A stretch of DNA of 64,000 nucleotides from the NCBI GenBank assembly GCA_965222935.1, contig CBDCVA010000002.1:496001-560000 (forward strand). Reading direction: 5' to 3'. Of this stretch, positions 17,494 to 26,498 are shown piece by piece. This stretch comes from CBDCVA01 sp965222935 [NCBI: Candidatus Latescibacterota bacterium] (GTDB lineage Bacteria; Latescibacterota; CBDCVA01). Each line of letters begins with the position of its first letter. The stretch's first letter is position 1. The notes below the pieces were generated by a model that saw nothing but the letters and a program-made list of their open reading frames with translations, ran no database searches and was not told the DNA's origin. The position numbers and the translations under genes were made by a program.

Positions 17494-18111
17494 ATGGCAT
17501 CCCTACTCATCCTCCTCATCATCATCGGGCTCGTCATCGCCGTCGTCATCCTGCTGCGGCGGCGGCCTGCGGGCGAGGCGTCCGAATCCCGTCGCAGCCC
17601 CTCTTCGTCGTCCGGCGGGGCGGAGCCAACGGTGCAGGAACTAGGACCCGGCGGTGTGGTGACGGTCCGCGGGACCGACTACGTCGTCGAGGCGAAGCAC
17701 CGCTACCAGGATCCCGACGGCTACAGGTGGTTCGAGCTCAAGCTGGTGGACGGAGAGAACAACGTGCAGTGGCTCGAATGGGAAGTGGACGAGGGTTTGG
17801 AGCTCTCCCTCTGGGAGAAGATCGACTTCGAACGGCTGGGGCTTTCGGCCGCCGATCTAGAGCGCTTCGATGACGACGAGGCGGGCGAATTCACCTTCGA
17901 GGGCGTCACTTATCGCTATGATGAATCCGACGAAGCGCGTTTCTTCGAGGGAGACGGTGAGGAGCCGAAACCCCTCTATTACTGGGATTTCGAGGAGCGC
18001 GGAGGCGACCGGCTGGCCAGTGTCGAGCGCTGGGGTCGGCGCTTCGAGGCGGCGGTGGGCGGCAACGTGCCCGAGTTCGATATCCAGGTGCTTCGTGCTG
18101 GCCCGGCTTAG
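17494..18111 (+). CDS. Membrane-anchored DUF4178 protein
   Basis: 205 aa from the ATG at 17494 (a GTG six bases earlier is possible). One N-terminal membrane helix (LLILLIIIGLVIAVVILL) is followed by basic residues and a Ser/Glu-rich linker, then a beta-rich DUF4178 domain with VTVRGTDYVVEAKHRYQD, YRWFELKLVDGENNVQWLEWE and a C-terminal YYWDFEERGG. The domain faces the cytoplasm by the positive-inside rule. DUF4178 proteins recur beside PspA, DUF350 and spermidine-synthase-like genes. Its 3' end overlaps the next start by 17 bases. Confidence 0.85.
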   Translation: MASLLILLIIIGLVIAVVILLRRRPAGEASESRRSPSSSSGGAEPTVQELGPGGVVTVRGTDYVVEAKHRYQDPDGYRWFELKLVDGENNVQWLEWEVDEGLELSLWEKIDFERLGLSAADLERFDDDEAGEFTFEGVTYRYDESDEARFFEGDGEEPKPLYYWDFEERGGDRLASVERWGRRFEAAVGGNVPEFDIQVLRAGPA

Positions 18112-19615
18112 GCGACGCGCCGGCGGACGGTGGATCTGGCTGGGGATCGCTCCGCTCCTTGTGGGGTGCGGGATCTCCGGCGAGATCAAGGACGCCGCCC
18201 AGAAGCGCCGTGACAGCATCGTGGCAGCCCGCGCGCAGGTGGACGCCATCGAGCGGGACCTCCGGAGGGTTCTGGAGGGTCCAGACGCTGTGCTGTTCAA
18301 GGGCTACAGTGGGGTCTGGGAGCGACGGGTCGGCGAGGCGCGCTTAGTACTCGATGGCGCCCAGGCGCTTCTAGACAGCCGCGTCAGGCCCCTGCTTGAG
18401 GCGAACAAACCCGAGAGCGAATCGGACATCATCGATCTTTTGCGGTCGGCCAGAGACGAGACGCGCCGCGCGCTAGTGGTCGCCGAGGTCATCCCAGTCC
18501 AAATCGCGACGTTCCGCCGTTATCGTGACAATGCGCCCGAATTTGTGAGGCGCGCACAAGAGGCCATGAAGGGAGCGGAAAGTCGAATCGAGGCAAGCCG
18601 GTCCGTCATCGAAGGCGCCTGGGGGCAGTATCCCAACAAGAAGGCCGATCTGCAGGAGCGCTGGGCGGCGGCGGCCAGCGCTGGAGGGCTGCTCGGGAGC
18701 GCGCGAGACGCGGCCGGACGCGCTAAGGCGGAACTGGGCAGGGAGGGACCCGATTACGTCCTGCTCGGCCGGAGTGCGGACATGGCGGACAGCCTCGCCG
18801 CGCACGCCATCCCCGCGGCGCTGGAAGATCTGGAGGACCGCGTCCGTCAACTAGGGGACTCGTACGAGAAGCGGCTGTCAGACATGAAGACCAATACCCG
18901 CTACCGAGTGGAGCAGTGGCGCACGACATGGAACGAGTGGTCGGATTTCCCGTCCGAGCGTGATAAGCCGTACCGTGACACCTACGTGGATGAGGCGACG
19001 TTCAATCAGTACGACCAGCGGCTCGAACGCGGGCTCAATATCGTCGTCGAACGGGGAAGAGGCTATGAGGTGTGGGTGAACAACGTCTTCGAGGAGGCTC
19101 ACTACTACCACAAGTACGAGATCATTCGCGGGCAGGAACGAGAGGTGACCGACTGGGTCGAAGTGAACCAACCCACCTATGGAAAGCACGAAGAACACCT
19201 GGGCATGGCGTTGGTCATCAAGCCGGAAGGCACCTACGAGGACGAGACGATCCGGACGGCGAGCCCGCCGGGATACGGCCATGTCGGGAACCCGCGCTAT
19301 GGCCGCTGGCAGCGCGACGACCAGGGCAGAAACTTCTGGGCCTTCTACGGCCAGTACATGTTCATGCGAAGCCTGTTGTGGGGGCCCGGTTACCGTCACA
19401 ACGTGTATCAGAATGACTGGAACCGGTGGGGAAATTACCGGGGCCGGGGCGAGCCCTACTATGGCAGCGAGCGCCAGTTCGGCACCAAGGGCACCTGGAC
19501 GCGCCGGAAGTACGCTAACTCGACCTTCGCACAAGGCGGTGGATTTCGGGACCGGCCCTCGGTCCGCCGGGGCGTTGGACGCCGAGCCCGGGGACCCGGC
19601 GGACGAGGGAAGTGA
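18095..19615 (+). CDS. Conserved lipoprotein of the PspA/DUF350 cluster, function unknown
   Basis: 506 aa from the GTG at 18095, which overlaps the DUF4178 gene. The N-terminus is basic, then hydrophobic (WIWLGIAPLLVGC), with lipobox Cys25. Residues about 30-270 are long charged helices (SIVAARAQVDAIERDL onward). The C-terminal half is beta-like and rich in Tyr, Trp, Gly and Arg (WGPGYRHNVYQNDWNRWG), ending in a basic Gly/Arg tail. It is an envelope protein, probably a partner of the cluster. An in-frame extension back to 17870 exists but lies entirely in the DUF4178 gene. Confidence 0.8.
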   Translation: MLARLRRRAGGRWIWLGIAPLLVGCGISGEIKDAAQKRRDSIVAARAQVDAIERDLRRVLEGPDAVLFKGYSGVWERRVGEARLVLDGAQALLDSRVRPLLEANKPESESDIIDLLRSARDETRRALVVAEVIPVQIATFRRYRDNAPEFVRRAQEAMKGAESRIEASRSVIEGAWGQYPNKKADLQERWAAAASAGGLLGSARDAAGRAKAELGREGPDYVLLGRSADMADSLAAHAIPAALEDLEDRVRQLGDSYEKRLSDMKTNTRYRVEQWRTTWNEWSDFPSERDKPYRDTYVDEATFNQYDQRLERGLNIVVERGRGYEVWVNNVFEEAHYYHKYEIIRGQEREVTDWVEVNQPTYGKHEEHLGMALVIKPEGTYEDETIRTASPPGYGHVGNPRYGRWQRDDQGRNFWAFYGQYMFMRSLLWGPGYRHNVYQNDWNRWGNYRGRGEPYYGSERQFGTKGTWTRRKYANSTFAQGGGFRDRPSVRRGVGRRARGPGGRGK

Positions 19616-19627
19616 GGGGAAACGTCC

Positions 19628-20482
19628 ATGACGCAAGCGGCGACCGACACTTTTTGGCTCCAGATCTGGCCGAGCCTACCCGTCCTACTAGGGGCGCTGG
19701 TCCTGTTCTGGATCGGCAAGCTCGTCTACAACCTCCTAACCCCCTACGACAACGACGCCGAACTGACCAAGCGAAACAATGCCGCCTTCGGAATCGCCAC
19801 GACCGGCTACTACGTGGGCCTGGCGGTGGCGCTGGCGGGCGTGCTCGTAGGGCCTGCGCGAGGGCCCATCGAGGATCTCCAGGACGTCGGGCTCTACGGC
19901 CTATTGGCGTTGGTCCTTCTCAATCTCTCGCGCTACGTCAACGATTATCTCATCCTTCACCAATTCCGGAACGCCGAGTTGATCGAGCAGCAGAACGGCG
20001 GAACGGGTGCGGTCATCTGCGGGGGCCTGATCGCTACAGGATTCATCATCGAGGGCGCCATCAGCGGTGAGGGCGCCGTCGCAAGTGCTCTCGTCTTTTT
20101 CGTGTTAGGCCAACTCGCGCTCGTCCTGGGCGGGCTGGTCTATCAGTGGATCACACCCTACAACGTTCACGCCGTCATCGACGACGACCGCAACACAGCG
20201 GCGGGGGTCGCCTTCGGCGGGTTTCTCGTGGCGCAGGGGATGGTCCTGGGCTTCGCAGCGCGTGGCTCATTCACGAACTGGGCCACCGACATCGCGACGT
20301 TTGCGACGTACGCCGTCATCTCGCTCATTCTGCTGTCGCTGGTGCGCATTTTCGCGGATAAGGTGCTCCTGCCCGGGTGCAAGCTGAGCGATGAGGTGGG
20401 CGCCCAGGGGAACCTTGCGGCGGCTCTCGTCGCCGTGGCCGCGTACGCCACCGCCTCGCTGCTCATCATCCACGCACTTTAA
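19628..20482 (+). CDS. DUF350 membrane protein, two repeats
   Basis: 284 aa, about eight membrane helices. Two DUF350 units of about 130 residues each: the first starts PVLLGALVLFWIGKLVYNLLTPYD, the second LALVLGGLVYQWITPYN. Each has a pairing motif, NNAAFGIATTGYYVGLAVAL and NTAAGVAFGGFLVAQGMVLGF. The function of DUF350 is unknown; it often accompanies aminopropyltransferases and PspA. GAGGGGA lies upstream, and the gaps to neighbours are 12 and 8 bases. Confidence 0.92.
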   Translation: MTQAATDTFWLQIWPSLPVLLGALVLFWIGKLVYNLLTPYDNDAELTKRNNAAFGIATTGYYVGLAVALAGVLVGPARGPIEDLQDVGLYGLLALVLLNLSRYVNDYLILHQFRNAELIEQQNGGTGAVICGGLIATGFIIEGAISGEGAVASALVFFVLGQLALVLGGLVYQWITPYNVHAVIDDDRNTAAGVAFGGFLVAQGMVLGFAARGSFTNWATDIATFATYAVISLILLSLVRIFADKVLLPGCKLSDEVGAQGNLAAALVAVAAYATASLLIIHAL

Positions 20483-20490
20483 GGCCAGAC

Positions 20491-22194
20491 GTGGCCGAGG
20501 TCGCCCTCGGAAGTTCGGCGGCGAGCCCGTCAGTAAGCGTTCACCCGCGCCTGGCCCGGGCGGTCATCGCGGGCAGCATGTTCACGATGGGCGCGTGCGG
20601 CCTAGTCTACGAGTACATCTTCGGGACCGAGGCGACCTACCTGCTCGGCAACTCGATCGAGCAATTCTCGCTCATCATTGCGGTGATGATGTTTATGATG
20701 GGCGTGGCCGCCGCTGTACAGTCCGCGATTCGTGTCGAACTGTTCGACCGTTTTCTGCTCACTGAGATCGCGCTGGGCGTGCTGGGCGGAACGGGCCCCA
20801 TCCACATCTACGCCGCCTTCGGAATGACCGACCACTTCATGGCGGTCGAGTACTTCTTCGTCTGCACCGTAGGTTTTTGCATCGGGTTGGAGATCCCCCT
20901 TCTGGTACGGATCAATCAACGGTATGCCAGCGAGCTACGGGTGAATCTGGCGAACGTTCTCAGCATGGATTACGTGGGGGCCCTTGTAGGCGCGCTCGTG
21001 TGGACGTTCTACCTTTTGCGGAGCGTGCCGCTCGTGCGCGTGAGCTTCATTCTGGGCTGCATCAACGTCGCCGTGGCACTCGTAGGGCTGGCCGTCTTCA
21101 GGCGGTATGTGGTACGGCCGAGGCTCATTGGGGCGCTCGCAGTCGTGGCACTGGCGGGGTTGGTCTACGGGGCGCGCCTGGCGCCCGACTGGACGCGCTT
21201 CTGGGAGCAGCGGCTCTACGACGGCCGGGTCATTCTCAGCCAAACGACGCGCTACCAGCACATGGTCCTCACCCAATGGCGCGATCGCGTCTGGTTCTAC
21301 CTCAACGGCAATCTTCAGTTCTCCAGCGCCGACGAGCACATCTACCACGAGCTCCTCGTCCACCCCGCCATGGCCCTCGCCGCACCCGAGCGACGCCGCG
21401 TCTGCATCCTGGGCGGGGGCGACGGCCTGGCGCTACGAGAAGTGCTTCGCTACGGCGATGTCGAATCCGTCACCCTGGTGGACCTGGACCCTGAGATTGT
21501 TGAGCTCGCGCGGACCCACCCCGTCCTGCGCGCGCTCAACGAGGAGGCGTTCGGGGGTGCACGGGTCATCGCGCCGGCGCCGGCGGGCCTCGGGCATGAC
21601 GGCCGCCGCGAGGTGTACGATTTCGTCGAGGGGAGCGGCTGGCCGCTCGAACGCCGCCCCGTGAAGCTTGCCGACGTGTCCGTGCTAGTCATGGATGCCG
21701 ACCTGTTCCTGCGCGAGCTAGTCGGCCCCTTCGACGTGATCATCGCCGATTTCCCCGACCCGAGCACACCCGAACTGGCCAAGCTCTACTCGCGCGGGTT
21801 CTACACGGGGGTGCGGCGGACGCTCAGCCAACACGGGGTTCTCGCCATTCAGGCGACTTCACCCTACCACGCGCGGGAAGCGTACTGGTGCATCGCGCGT
21901 ACGCTGCGTGCAGCGGATTTTGGTGTGATCGAGTACCACGACCACGTTCCCAGCTTCGGCGAATGGGGCTGGATGCTGGCCTGGCGCTCGGGGCAGTCTG
22001 AGGATGCGATGCGCTCCCGGCTTTCGCGCCTCGGGCATTTCGACGTGCCGCTGCGCTATCTCACACCGGAGGTCCTGCAGGCGAGCCTTGCCTTCGGCGC
22101 CGACCGGGGTCCCACTGAGGGAAAATCGATCAATACGCGTATGCATCCGGTGCTGCTCCAGCACTACCTCAGGGGCTGGCAGGAAGACCTTTAG
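20491..22194 (+). CDS. Membrane-anchored spermidine-synthase-like protein
   Basis: 567 aa. About seven N-terminal membrane helices (from AVIAGSMFTMGACGLVYEYIF to about residue 230) precede a cytoplasmic aminopropyltransferase fold: RYQHMVLTQ, YLNGNLQFSSADEHIYHELL, the nucleotide motif CILGGGDGLALREVLRY, VTLVDLDPEI, and DVIIADFPDPSTPELAKLYS where SpeE has its catalytic Asp region. It would transfer an aminopropyl group or bind a related nucleoside substrate at the membrane. GTG start. No SAM decarboxylase gene is in the cluster. Confidence 0.9.
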   Translation: MAEVALGSSAASPSVSVHPRLARAVIAGSMFTMGACGLVYEYIFGTEATYLLGNSIEQFSLIIAVMMFMMGVAAAVQSAIRVELFDRFLLTEIALGVLGGTGPIHIYAAFGMTDHFMAVEYFFVCTVGFCIGLEIPLLVRINQRYASELRVNLANVLSMDYVGALVGALVWTFYLLRSVPLVRVSFILGCINVAVALVGLAVFRRYVVRPRLIGALAVVALAGLVYGARLAPDWTRFWEQRLYDGRVILSQTTRYQHMVLTQWRDRVWFYLNGNLQFSSADEHIYHELLVHPAMALAAPERRRVCILGGGDGLALREVLRYGDVESVTLVDLDPEIVELARTHPVLRALNEEAFGGARVIAPAPAGLGHDGRREVYDFVEGSGWPLERRPVKLADVSVLVMDADLFLRELVGPFDVIIADFPDPSTPELAKLYSRGFYTGVRRTLSQHGVLAIQATSPYHAREAYWCIARTLRAADFGVIEYHDHVPSFGEWGWMLAWRSGQSEDAMRSRLSRLGHFDVPLRYLTPEVLQASLAFGADRGPTEGKSINTRMHPVLLQHYLRGWQEDL

Positions 22195-22210
22195 GAGGGC
22201 TGGACGTTCG

Positions 22211-23317
22211 ATGGTCATGCAGACGTTGATCCGCTGGGTGCGTACCCGAGCGACACTGACGCAGCTCCCGGCAAGGTACGCGGTCCTGATAGTCGTCTTC
22301 GTGGCCTTCGCTTTCCACGCCGCTGCGTACTACGTCAACGAGAAGCCCCTTCAGCCCGAACTGACCTGGGAAGATGCCCTCTGGGTGACGTATATTTCGT
22401 TCACTACGATCGGCTATGGCGATCTCTACGCGACGACGCCCTGGAGCCGGCTGGTAACCGTGGCGACGACGCTGGTGGGCATCGGAGGGCTAGCCGTCAT
22501 CGCCGGAGAAGTCATCGATTTCTTCGCCACGCGCGGCGAGCGGAGGAGGCGCGGCATGCTGGAATTGAGTCATTTGCACGACCATGTGCTCGTCATCAAC
22601 TGGCCCGGCGAAGCCGCGGTGAGGGCGGCCGTCGAGAAGGTGCGCTCCGACCCCAACATGCGGCGAGCTACCATCGTCATCGTCTCGAACGACATCGACG
22701 AACTGCCGCCTGATATGGCGGGCGACGTCTACTTTTCGAAGGGGTCGCCGTCGGATCTCTCAACCCTGATCAAGGCGAACGCGGCGTCGGCGCAAAGCGC
22801 CCTGATCCTGGCGCGCCATCCGGGGGAGGGAGAAACGGACACGCTGACGGCCGCCGCCATCGCCCAGGTCAAGAGCCTCAACCCGAAGGCGACGACCATC
22901 GCGGAGATCGTGGACCTGCGGCATCACCCGCTTTTCATCACCGCGGGCTGTGACAGTATCGTGCCCACCGCGCAGATCGGCCACAACCTCCTATCGCTGG
23001 AGACGGGTAACCGCGGTGTGGCGAGCTTCATCGAGGAAATGACCGATCCGACCAAGGGCTCCTCGCTCATGAGCGAGCCGACGACGCTGGGTGGCTACGA
23101 TTTCAGAGACGTCGCGGTCGCACTTCGTCGAATGCCGGAGCGCATCATCCTCCTGGGCATCGTCCGTGACGAGACCAGCCTGGTGAACCCGGCTCAGGGC
23201 TGCACCATCGAGCTCGGGGACGACCTCATCTTCCTAGCGGCGGACTTCGACAACTGGGCAGCCATCGAGGGGAAGGTCCGCGAGACGCTCGATCACGCTC
23301 CCGCTTCGGCGACGTGA
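22211..23317 (+). CDS. Two-helix potassium channel with RCK/TrkA-N domains
   Basis: 368 aa. Two membrane helices frame the pore loop with selectivity filter SFTTIGYGDLYA. A cytoplasmic TrkA-N domain follows (HVLVINWPGEAA, then IVIVSNDIDELPPDMAG and VYFSKGSPSD), ending with a TrkA-C-like region (GCTIELGDDLIFLA). The Rossmann glycine motif is altered (NWPGEA instead of GxGxxG), so ligand binding may differ. AGGAGGG lies in the spacer after the upstream stop. As the last clearly linked gene of the PspA cluster it could couple membrane stress or polyamines to ion flow. Confidence 0.9.
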   Translation: MVMQTLIRWVRTRATLTQLPARYAVLIVVFVAFAFHAAAYYVNEKPLQPELTWEDALWVTYISFTTIGYGDLYATTPWSRLVTVATTLVGIGGLAVIAGEVIDFFATRGERRRRGMLELSHLHDHVLVINWPGEAAVRAAVEKVRSDPNMRRATIVIVSNDIDELPPDMAGDVYFSKGSPSDLSTLIKANAASAQSALILARHPGEGETDTLTAAAIAQVKSLNPKATTIAEIVDLRHHPLFITAGCDSIVPTAQIGHNLLSLETGNRGVASFIEEMTDPTKGSSLMSEPTTLGGYDFRDVAVALRRMPERIILLGIVRDETSLVNPAQGCTIELGDDLIFLAADFDNWAAIEGKVRETLDHAPASAT

Positions 23318-23344
23318 GCGCTCCAACCCAAGGGAGGTATAACG

Positions 23345-24094
23345 GTGCAACGCAACACCGTCAAAGCTAAGCTGGCGCAGGGGAAACCTACGGTGGGATG
23401 TTGGATGACCCTGGGGTCGCCTCTCGTGGCCGAGCACCTGGCCCACGTCGGCTTCGACTGGCTCGTGGTGGACACCGAGCACGGCCCGGCGAGCATTGAA
23501 ACGGCCACGCTGTGCTTCATGGCAATCAAAACGACCGAGACCGTCCCGATGGCCCGCGTGGCCTGGAACGACCCGCACTTGATCAAGCGCGTCCTGGACA
23601 CGGGAGCGCTGGGGGTAGTCGTGCCGATGGTCAACAGTGTCGAGGAGGCGGAGCAGGCCGTCGGCGCGATGAAGCATCCGCCCGAAGGCTTTCGCTCGCA
23701 TGGAGGCGGACGCTTCCTTTACTACGGGAACGATTACGAGGAGCGCGCGAACGATGAGATCGTGGCCGTGGTCATGATCGAGCACATCCAGGGGGTCGAG
23801 CGCGCGAAGGAAATCCTGAGTGTCCCCGGCGTGGACGCCGGCTTTATCGGGCCGGCCGATCTGGCGGCGTCGCTGGATGCGAAGTGGGGCGATGAGAAGA
23901 GCGAAGAGGCGATTCAGCGCATCCTCGAGGCCGGGAAGGCTGTCGGCACACCCACCGGCATTCAGTGCCAGTCGGCAGAAGAACTGAACCAGCGCGCCGC
24001 CGAGGGCTTCCAGTACCTCTCGCTCCTCAGCGACACCTGGTTATTGACAGGGGCCGCGCGGAGTGCCCTCGCCGAGCTCGACTTGCCGTCGTGA
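23345..24094 (+). CDS. HpcH/HpaI-family aldolase
   Basis: 249 aa. Class II metal-dependent aldolase that cleaves 2-keto-3-deoxy-type acids. Signs: GCWMTLGSPLVAEHLAHVGFDWLVVDTEHGP, VPMVNSVEEAEQAV, GFRSHGGGR, and VMIEHIQGVERAKEIL with the metal-binding Glu, then GVDAGFIGPADLAASL. GTG start with AGGGAGG upstream. Its stop overlaps the phosphoesterase start (GTGA). Substrate may be 4-hydroxy-2-oxoheptanedioate or a sugar-acid relative. Confidence 0.93.
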   Translation: MQRNTVKAKLAQGKPTVGCWMTLGSPLVAEHLAHVGFDWLVVDTEHGPASIETATLCFMAIKTTETVPMARVAWNDPHLIKRVLDTGALGVVVPMVNSVEEAEQAVGAMKHPPEGFRSHGGGRFLYYGNDYEERANDEIVAVVMIEHIQGVERAKEILSVPGVDAGFIGPADLAASLDAKWGDEKSEEAIQRILEAGKAVGTPTGIQCQSAEELNQRAAEGFQYLSLLSDTWLLTGAARSALAELDLPS

Positions 24095-25176
24095 GTGAGC
24101 GTGCGCTCAGCTTCGTTCACCTCACGGACCTGCACCTAGATTCGGGAGAGAGCGGATCGGGGCGCTTCAGGAAGGCTGTCGAAGAAATCAACGCCTTCGA
24201 GCCTCAGCCCGCTTTCGTGCTGGTGACGGGCGATTTCACGATTGACAGCGGCGTCGGCGAAATGGCTCGTAACCTGCTTGGGGGCCTCGCTATGCCGTTC
24301 TACGCGACGACGGGCAACCACGATCTTCTAGTGGGCGAGCCAGACCCCAAGGCGTCCTACCGGGAGCTATTCGGGGCCTCGCGCTACAGCTTCGACCGGA
24401 ACGGCGTCCACCTCATCGTGCTCGATGCGACCCAGCCAGCGCCCGAGCGACCGGGTTGGCTGAACGTGGTGGGGCGCGTCGATGAAGCGCAGCTCGAATG
24501 GCTGCGCGCCGACCTCGCGGCCGTCCCGCCCGAGACGCCTATCATCGCCGTCACCCACTTGCCCCTTTTGACGACGCTGCTCGACCGGATGGATGCTGCG
24601 CCGGAGGAGGCCGCCTCGTGGCGGATCACCGACGGGGATGAGGTGCTCGAGATCCTTCTCCGGCACAACGTCCGCCTGGTCCTTCAAGGCCACCTGCACG
24701 AGAACGAGCACCTGTGGATCGACGACATGGAGATTGCGACGACGGGCGCGATCTGCGGCGCCGGTTGGGATGCGCCCGGTCTACCCGCCGAGAACCTCGA
24801 CGGCAGTCCCAAAGGCTACCGGATCGTGACGGTGACCGGCGGCGAGGCGGCGACCCGTTATCAGGCTCTGGGTGAGGCGAACGCGGGCGCGATGCGAGCC
24901 GAGGCCGTGCGCAACGGCTCGGGAGATTTTCTAGTGAACGCCAACGTCTTCGATGGTTCGGAGCGGTGGCGGGTCGAATGCAGCGGCGGCGGTGGTTCAT
25001 GGCGACCCATGACGCGCCTTGCGGGTCAGGCCACACACCTCCCGCGCGGCTGCCCGCACTGGTGGGAAGCGCTAGTGTCGGCCGGGGAAAACGCCGGTGG
25101 AGGCTCCCGCATAGAAGTGCGCGCGATGGCGCCCAATGGGACGGCGACCACCGAGGCGATTAGCGTCATCCATTGA
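24091..25176 (+). CDS. Calcineurin-like metallophosphoesterase
   Basis: 361 aa from the GTG overlapping the aldolase stop. Metal-binding motifs in order: VHLTDLHLD (DxH), VLVTGDFT (GD), TTGNHDLL (GNHD), IIAVTHLPL and VLQGHLHENE (GHxH). The C-terminal about 100 residues form a separate domain of unknown role (WRVECSGGGGSWRPM). No signal peptide. Similar to Icc/phosphodiesterase proteins; the substrate is unknown. Confidence 0.9.
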   Translation: MSERALSFVHLTDLHLDSGESGSGRFRKAVEEINAFEPQPAFVLVTGDFTIDSGVGEMARNLLGGLAMPFYATTGNHDLLVGEPDPKASYRELFGASRYSFDRNGVHLIVLDATQPAPERPGWLNVVGRVDEAQLEWLRADLAAVPPETPIIAVTHLPLLTTLLDRMDAAPEEAASWRITDGDEVLEILLRHNVRLVLQGHLHENEHLWIDDMEIATTGAICGAGWDAPGLPAENLDGSPKGYRIVTVTGGEAATRYQALGEANAGAMRAEAVRNGSGDFLVNANVFDGSERWRVECSGGGGSWRPMTRLAGQATHLPRGCPHWWEALVSAGENAGGGSRIEVRAMAPNGTATTEAISVIH

Positions 25177-25246
25177 GCAATCCCGCTGGCCCGTTTTCGC
25201 CAACCCGAACCCAATCGCCGGGAAAGTCGAAGATGCTGTTGCTGTG

Positions 25247-26074
25247 CTAGTCGATGGCGAAGGTGACTGCGAGCGCGCTCGTCGCCGTAACTGGCGCGTT
25301 GCGTCCAGCCAGATCGAGCGTCACGCCAGCGATGACGAGCGTCTTGCCGCTGGCCTGGTAAGTGAAGCCCGGGGTGACCCCCAGCGTCCACTGGGCCGGT
25401 TCGTCGTCCGGTAGCTGAGTCACCATTCCACCCAGCTCGACGATGCCTTGGAGGCGGTCGGTAGCCATGTATCCGGCACCGGCGTTGAAGCTGATCGTAC
25501 GATCGGGATCGGGGTCCTCGCGGGAGAAGGCGAAACCCACGGCACCATCGAGATCGAGCGAAAGCCTTTCGGAAAAACCGTACGTCCCTACGGCACCGAC
25601 GGTCGCGAGATGAAACCGATCTTCGAGCGGCGCGCTCGTGGAGTCGAAAACCGTTCCCGTGGTGAAGGTGAAGCCTCCCAGAAGGGCCAGGGCGAGCCGC
25701 TCGCTCGACAGGACGCGAAGCTTACCGCCGAGGGCCACCTCATCCATGCCGGAGGGTACGGTCACGCCGGCCTCGAGCGTCTCCAGAAGCCCGGCCGTGA
25801 TCCGGAAGCCAAGCGACGACTCGACCTGAGTCCCACCGAGCGACATACGCTCACCATCGCCGCCAAACTCCCGCGTGGTACGAGCGACGGCGAAAGCCGG
25901 CTCAAATTCGACTATCCGAGACGGGACGGTTTCGGCGCTAAGGACGAGAACCTTGGAGTTGGATACGCCCCCGACCTGAGCCGAAGCGACCGAGATCAGG
26001 GCTAAAAGCACCGCGGTTGGAGTCAACCCAAGCCATCGCCATGGGAGCGTCCGGGTGGGACGAGCGACGCTCAT
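25247..26074 (-). CDS. Predicted outer-membrane beta-barrel protein of the metal operon
   Basis: 275 aa from the ATG at 26074. A signal peptide (WLGLTPTAVLLALISVASAQ) is followed by short alternating strands, for example LALALLGGFTFTTGTVF, RFHLATVGAVGTYGF and LSLDLDGAVGFAF, ending in ATSALAVTFAID. This looks like a porin-like or phenol-degradation MetA-like transporter barrel. Its start codon overlaps the stop of the cupredoxin gene (ATGA), so it is the fifth, translationally coupled gene of the metal operon. It may give metal ions passage across the outer membrane. Confidence 0.7.
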   Translation of the reverse strand: MSVARPTRTLPWRWLGLTPTAVLLALISVASAQVGGVSNSKVLVLSAETVPSRIVEFEPAFAVARTTREFGGDGERMSLGGTQVESSLGFRITAGLLETLEAGVTVPSGMDEVALGGKLRVLSSERLALALLGGFTFTTGTVFDSTSAPLEDRFHLATVGAVGTYGFSERLSLDLDGAVGFAFSREDPDPDRTISFNAGAGYMATDRLQGIVELGGMVTQLPDDEPAQWTLGVTPGFTYQASGKTLVIAGVTLDLAGRNAPVTATSALAVTFAID

Positions 26075-26487
26075 CGCCCATATTGAGCGCCAATGACGAT
26101 CTTGCCGCTCATCTGAGGATGCAAGCAGCACGTGTACGTCAGAACGCCGCTTGAAGGCGCGGTGAAGGTCACCACTTCAGCCTCGCCCGGGAACAGAGCC
26201 TCGGTGCAGCGCACGCCGGCACCGGCAATCTTGATGTTGTGGGGCACGGGGTCTCGCTCGCGGTTCTCGAGCACGATCCGCACGCGGGCACCGGGCGAGA
26301 CGACGAGCGTGGGGTTGTCTCCGTTGAAACGGGAGGCTTCGGCGCTGAGGGTGAACTCGACGATGGGCGCCTTAGCCGATCCCCTGCCGACACCGAAACC
26401 CAGGCCCGCGAGCAGCGCCAGCGCAACGCAGAGCGCCCCCAGCCCGAGCAGATGGGCCTGCGGAACTTGTTTAAGCTTCTCGGTCAT
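26071..26487 (-). CDS. Membrane-tethered cupredoxin
   Basis: 138 aa. One N-terminal membrane helix or signal (LGLGALCVALALLAGLGFGVG) is followed by a plastocyanin-like domain. Type 1 copper ligands are visible: His in DPVPHNIKI, and Cys, His and Met in YTCCLHPQMSG. Start at 26487 with AAAGGA upstream, 11 bases from the ZIP stop. It likely passes electrons or copper between the multicopper oxidase and other envelope partners. Confidence 0.88.
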   Translation of the reverse strand: MTEKLKQVPQAHLLGLGALCVALALLAGLGFGVGRGSAKAPIVEFTLSAEASRFNGDNPTLVVSPGARVRIVLENRERDPVPHNIKIAGAGVRCTEALFPGEAEVVTFTAPSSGVLTYTCCLHPQMSGKIVIGAQYGR

Positions 26488-26498
26488 GGGACGTTCCT

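Noticed and set aside
17870-18094. In-frame 5' extension of the lipoprotein gene
   Set aside because: It lies wholly within the DUF4178 gene and would bury the lipoprotein signal; the GTG at 18095 fits the signal peptide.
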